From: an uncultured bacterium
Lineage (GTDB): Bacteria > Cyanobacteriota > Vampirovibrionia > Gastranaerophilales > Gastranaerophilaceae
Direction of reading: 5' to 3'
Assembly (NCBI GenBank): GCA_937894665.1
Contig: CALAWF010000138.1
Coordinates: 1 to 15,218 of the forward strand
Length of the DNA stretch: 15,218 nucleotides
Positions within the stretch are counted from its first letter, which is position 1. Every line of letters begins with the position of its first letter. The notes under the pieces are model-generated. The model searched no databases, was not told the DNA's origin, and worked only from the letters and a program-made list of their open reading frames with translations. Both the position numbers and the translations under genes were made by a program. Shown here one piece after another: positions 13,411 through 15,218 of this stretch.

Positions 13411-14421
13411 TTAGTTTTTATTTCTATCAATGATTTTGTCATCGTTACCCCAAACAAAAGAAGAACGAATTTCTTCTCCAACTTTTTCGATTGGGTGTTC
13501 AGCATTTTCTTTTCTCAATTTGTTAAAGTTTGTGCAACCAGAGTGCATTTCATTTGTAAATTCATCTGCAAATTTTCCAGATTGAATATCTTTTAAGATT
13601 TCTCTCATTGCATTTTTAGATGCTTCTCCGATAACTTTAGGTCCTCTAGTCATATCTCCGTATTCAGCCGTATTTGAAATTGAGTATCTCATATCTGCTA
13701 ACCCACCTTGGTTAACTAGGTCAATAATTAATTTCATTTCGTGAAGAACTTCAAAATATGCCATATATGGAGAATATCCGGCTTCTGTCAAAACTTCAAA
13801 ACCCGCTTTCATTAAAGCAGAAACTCCACCACAGATTACGGCTTGTTCTCCAAATAAATCTGTTTCGGTTTCTTCTTTGAATGATGTTTCGATAATACCG
13901 GCAGCAGAAGCGTAAGAGAGAGAAACTTCTTTAGAATCTCCTGTTGGGTCTTGGTAAATTGCAATCAATGACGGAACGCCTTTACCTTCAACGTATTGAC
14001 TTCTTACTGTGTGTCCTGGACCTTTTGGAGCAACCATAATTACATTAATATCTTTAGGTGCAACAATTTTTTTATAGTGAATATTAAATCCATGAGAAAA
14101 CATTAAATATTGCCCAGCTCTCATATTTGGCTTAATTTGTTTTTCATAAACTTCGGCTTGCAATTCATCCGGAATTAGAATTTGAACAATGTCAGCATAT
14201 TTTACGGCGTCTTCAATTGTCATTGTTTTAAATCCGTATTTTTTTGCTTTTTCGTCAGATTTCCTGCCTAATCTAAGACCTAATACAACATCGCAACCTG
14301 AATCTTTAAGATTCATTGATTGCCCATAGCCTTGAGAACCAAATCCGATTACTGCAATTTTTTTAGACTTAATTAGTTCTTGATTAATATCTTTATCAAG
14401 ATAAATTTTTAGATTATCCAT
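13411..14421 (-). CDS. ilvC: Ketol-acid reductoisomerase, class I
   Basis: IlvC converts 2-acetolactate or 2-aceto-2-hydroxybutyrate to the dihydroxy acids of valine and isoleucine synthesis, using Mg2+ and a nicotinamide cofactor. The 336 residues fit the short class I form. The Rossmann GFGSQG is at 26-31; R50 and S55 in the following loop suggest NADPH. Catalytic residues are H110 (FSHGF), K133 (APKGPGH), D188 and E192 (TDLFGEQ), E224, E228 and S249. I place the start at the ATG at 14421, with GAGG 5 bases upstream; an in-frame GTG at 14427 would overlap that site. No ilvB, ilvN or ilvD is adjacent, and the short 5' region leaves no space for a T-box leader. Confidence 0.96.
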   Translation of the reverse strand: MDNLKIYLDKDINQELIKSKKIAVIGFGSQGYGQSMNLKDSGCDVVLGLRLGRKSDEKAKKYGFKTMTIEDAVKYADIVQILIPDELQAEVYEKQIKPNMRAGQYLMFSHGFNIHYKKIVAPKDINVIMVAPKGPGHTVRSQYVEGKGVPSLIAIYQDPTGDSKEVSLSYASAAGIIETSFKEETETDLFGEQAVICGGVSALMKAGFEVLTEAGYSPYMAYFEVLHEMKLIIDLVNQGGLADMRYSISNTAEYGDMTRGPKVIGEASKNAMREILKDIQSGKFADEFTNEMHSGCTNFNKLRKENAEHPIEKVGEEIRSSFVWGNDDKIIDRNKN

Positions 14422-14491
14422 ATCCACCTCGATTTCTTTTTCTATCCAATTATGGTATCACGAAGAGGATTTTAATGCTAGTTGTCGGAGA

Positions 14492-15218
14492 TTAATTAGT
14501 AGTGATTTGATTTTCACCTAATATAAACACTTTCCAGTCTGATGCCTCTTCTTTTACTGGTTTATAGTAATCCTTTACTAAAATTTGTTGAGTCTGAATT
14601 GGTGTATAATTTTGAGATTTTAAGTAATCTCCTAATTTGTCTGCATTTTTTATATATTTTTTTTGTTTGATTAACGGATAGAATGCACGTTTTTTCCTTG
14701 CAATTTCGCAGAGCATAACATTTATAATTTCAGAATATTCAAAATCATAACCGCTATTTGTTGTAATATCTAAGATATAGTTCAGATTATCACTTGTTGT
14801 AATTGAAAAATATCCAAGAATTTTTTCGCATTCTTCAATCAAATATCTTGTCTTGTAATAGTCCATAAACCCTTCAAATATAGGTGTTTGAAATTCTTGA
14901 GGGGTTCTAATAAGTGAAGGTTTATAGATATTTAAAACTTCATCGTTGTACATTTGTGCAATTTGTTTTGCATCAGAATTTTGAGCGTATCTCCAATGAA
15001 GATGTGGCTTTTGCGGAGTTGGTTTTTCAATTTTCCATAATGTTTCAGAGGCACATTGTCTGAATCCGCATCCATTAATAAAAAGATTAAATAATTCGTC
15101 GTGGCATTCATCGATTGTTACGGTGAATGATGTTGCTCCTTTTTCTCCAAATTTTTCTATAACAAAACGCACAAGACCTTTGCCAATTTCGTACATATTA
15201 TCTTTAAAAATTAGTCTT
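14492..15218 (-). CDS. GNAT acetyltransferase-like protein, N-terminus beyond the window edge
   Basis: The frame is open to the right edge, so the ATG at 15196 need not be the start. The first visible stretch (LVRFVIEKFGEKGATSFTVT, then ELFNLFINGCGFRQC) looks like the second half of a GNAT acyltransferase fold, in which a helix, a strand and the 'GF' turn close the acetyl-CoA domain. The next part, from about residue 67 counted from 15196 (HLHWRYAQNSDAKQIAQMYN), resembles the beginning of another GNAT-like domain that extends to the C-terminus. I infer a protein with two GNAT-like domains whose first half lies outside the window. The substrate is unknown. The stop is 70 bp before the ilvC ATG, on the same strand. 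Confidence 0.6.
   Translation of the reverse strand, partial: RLIFKDNMYEIGKGLVRFVIEKFGEKGATSFTVTIDECHDELFNLFINGCGFRQCASETLWKIEKPTPQKPHLHWRYAQNSDAKQIAQMYNDEVLNIYKPSLIRTPQEFQTPIFEGFMDYYKTRYLIEECEKILGYFSITTSDNLNYILDITTNSGYDFEYSEIINVMLCEIARKKRAFYPLIKQKKYIKNADKLGDYLKSQNYTPIQTQQILVKDYYKPVKEEASDWKVFILGENQITTN

Noticed and set aside
14422..14491. T-box or branched-chain amino acid attenuator before ilvC
   Set aside because: Only 70 bp separate the genes, with no terminator hairpin, leader peptide rich in branched-chain codons or T-box sequence.

Overview
The window is AT-rich bacterial chromosome carrying mostly core genes. It encodes no transposase, CRISPR array, tRNA or rRNA that I can see. The codon use, an L27 that starts directly at MAHKKG (no Firmicute-type N-terminal extension), a prepilin with the GFTLAEVLITLG signature and lineage-restricted small ORFs suggest a low-GC, probably gut-type non-photosynthetic cyanobacterial relative (Vampirovibrionia/Melainabacteria, Gastranaerophilales-like). 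This assignment is an inference from family resemblance and I could not test it.

Left part (1-4701): a minus-strand peptidoglycan/division operon in the order murF-mraY-murD-ftsW. All junctions overlap (ATGA, TAATG and a 20-bp overlap). ftsW runs off the left edge. The operon diverges from rplU-rpmA (4702-5355) through a compact intergenic region where two opposed promoters share their -35 boxes. The rplU leader holds two mutually exclusive small hairpins. rpmA ends at a strong terminator (5380-5412).

Middle (5413-7687): a small unknown ORF, the S4-domain protein RqcP (very short leader), an exported metallophosphoesterase, a small membrane ORF that overlaps the phosphoesterase stop, then a gene-free stretch of about 390 bp. 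That stretch holds a promoter and a long structured leader of the ribosomal L10-leader type.

7688-10297: rplJ-rplL as a free-standing unit ending in a terminator, with no rplKA before it and no rpoBC after it. Then come a small HTH regulator divergent from a type IV prepilin-like gene, separated by a repeat-rich operator/promoter region. Next is a 122-residue protein that joins one N-terminal membrane helix to a domain clearly homologous to the C-terminal domain of L7/L12. This last gene is the most unusual item in the window.

Right part (10298-15218): all genes are on the minus strand. A lysine-rich linker protein has a C-terminal winged helix. A compact gene set follows (in transcription order): a GNAT-type protein cut by the right edge, ilvC (valine/isoleucine synthesis), a YhaM-type OB-HD exoribonuclease, and two tandem thymidylate-kinase-like paralogues with divergent substrate loops. 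The last three genes are spaced by 3 bp or overlap, so they are probably co-transcribed, linking RNA turnover and nucleotide phosphorylation.
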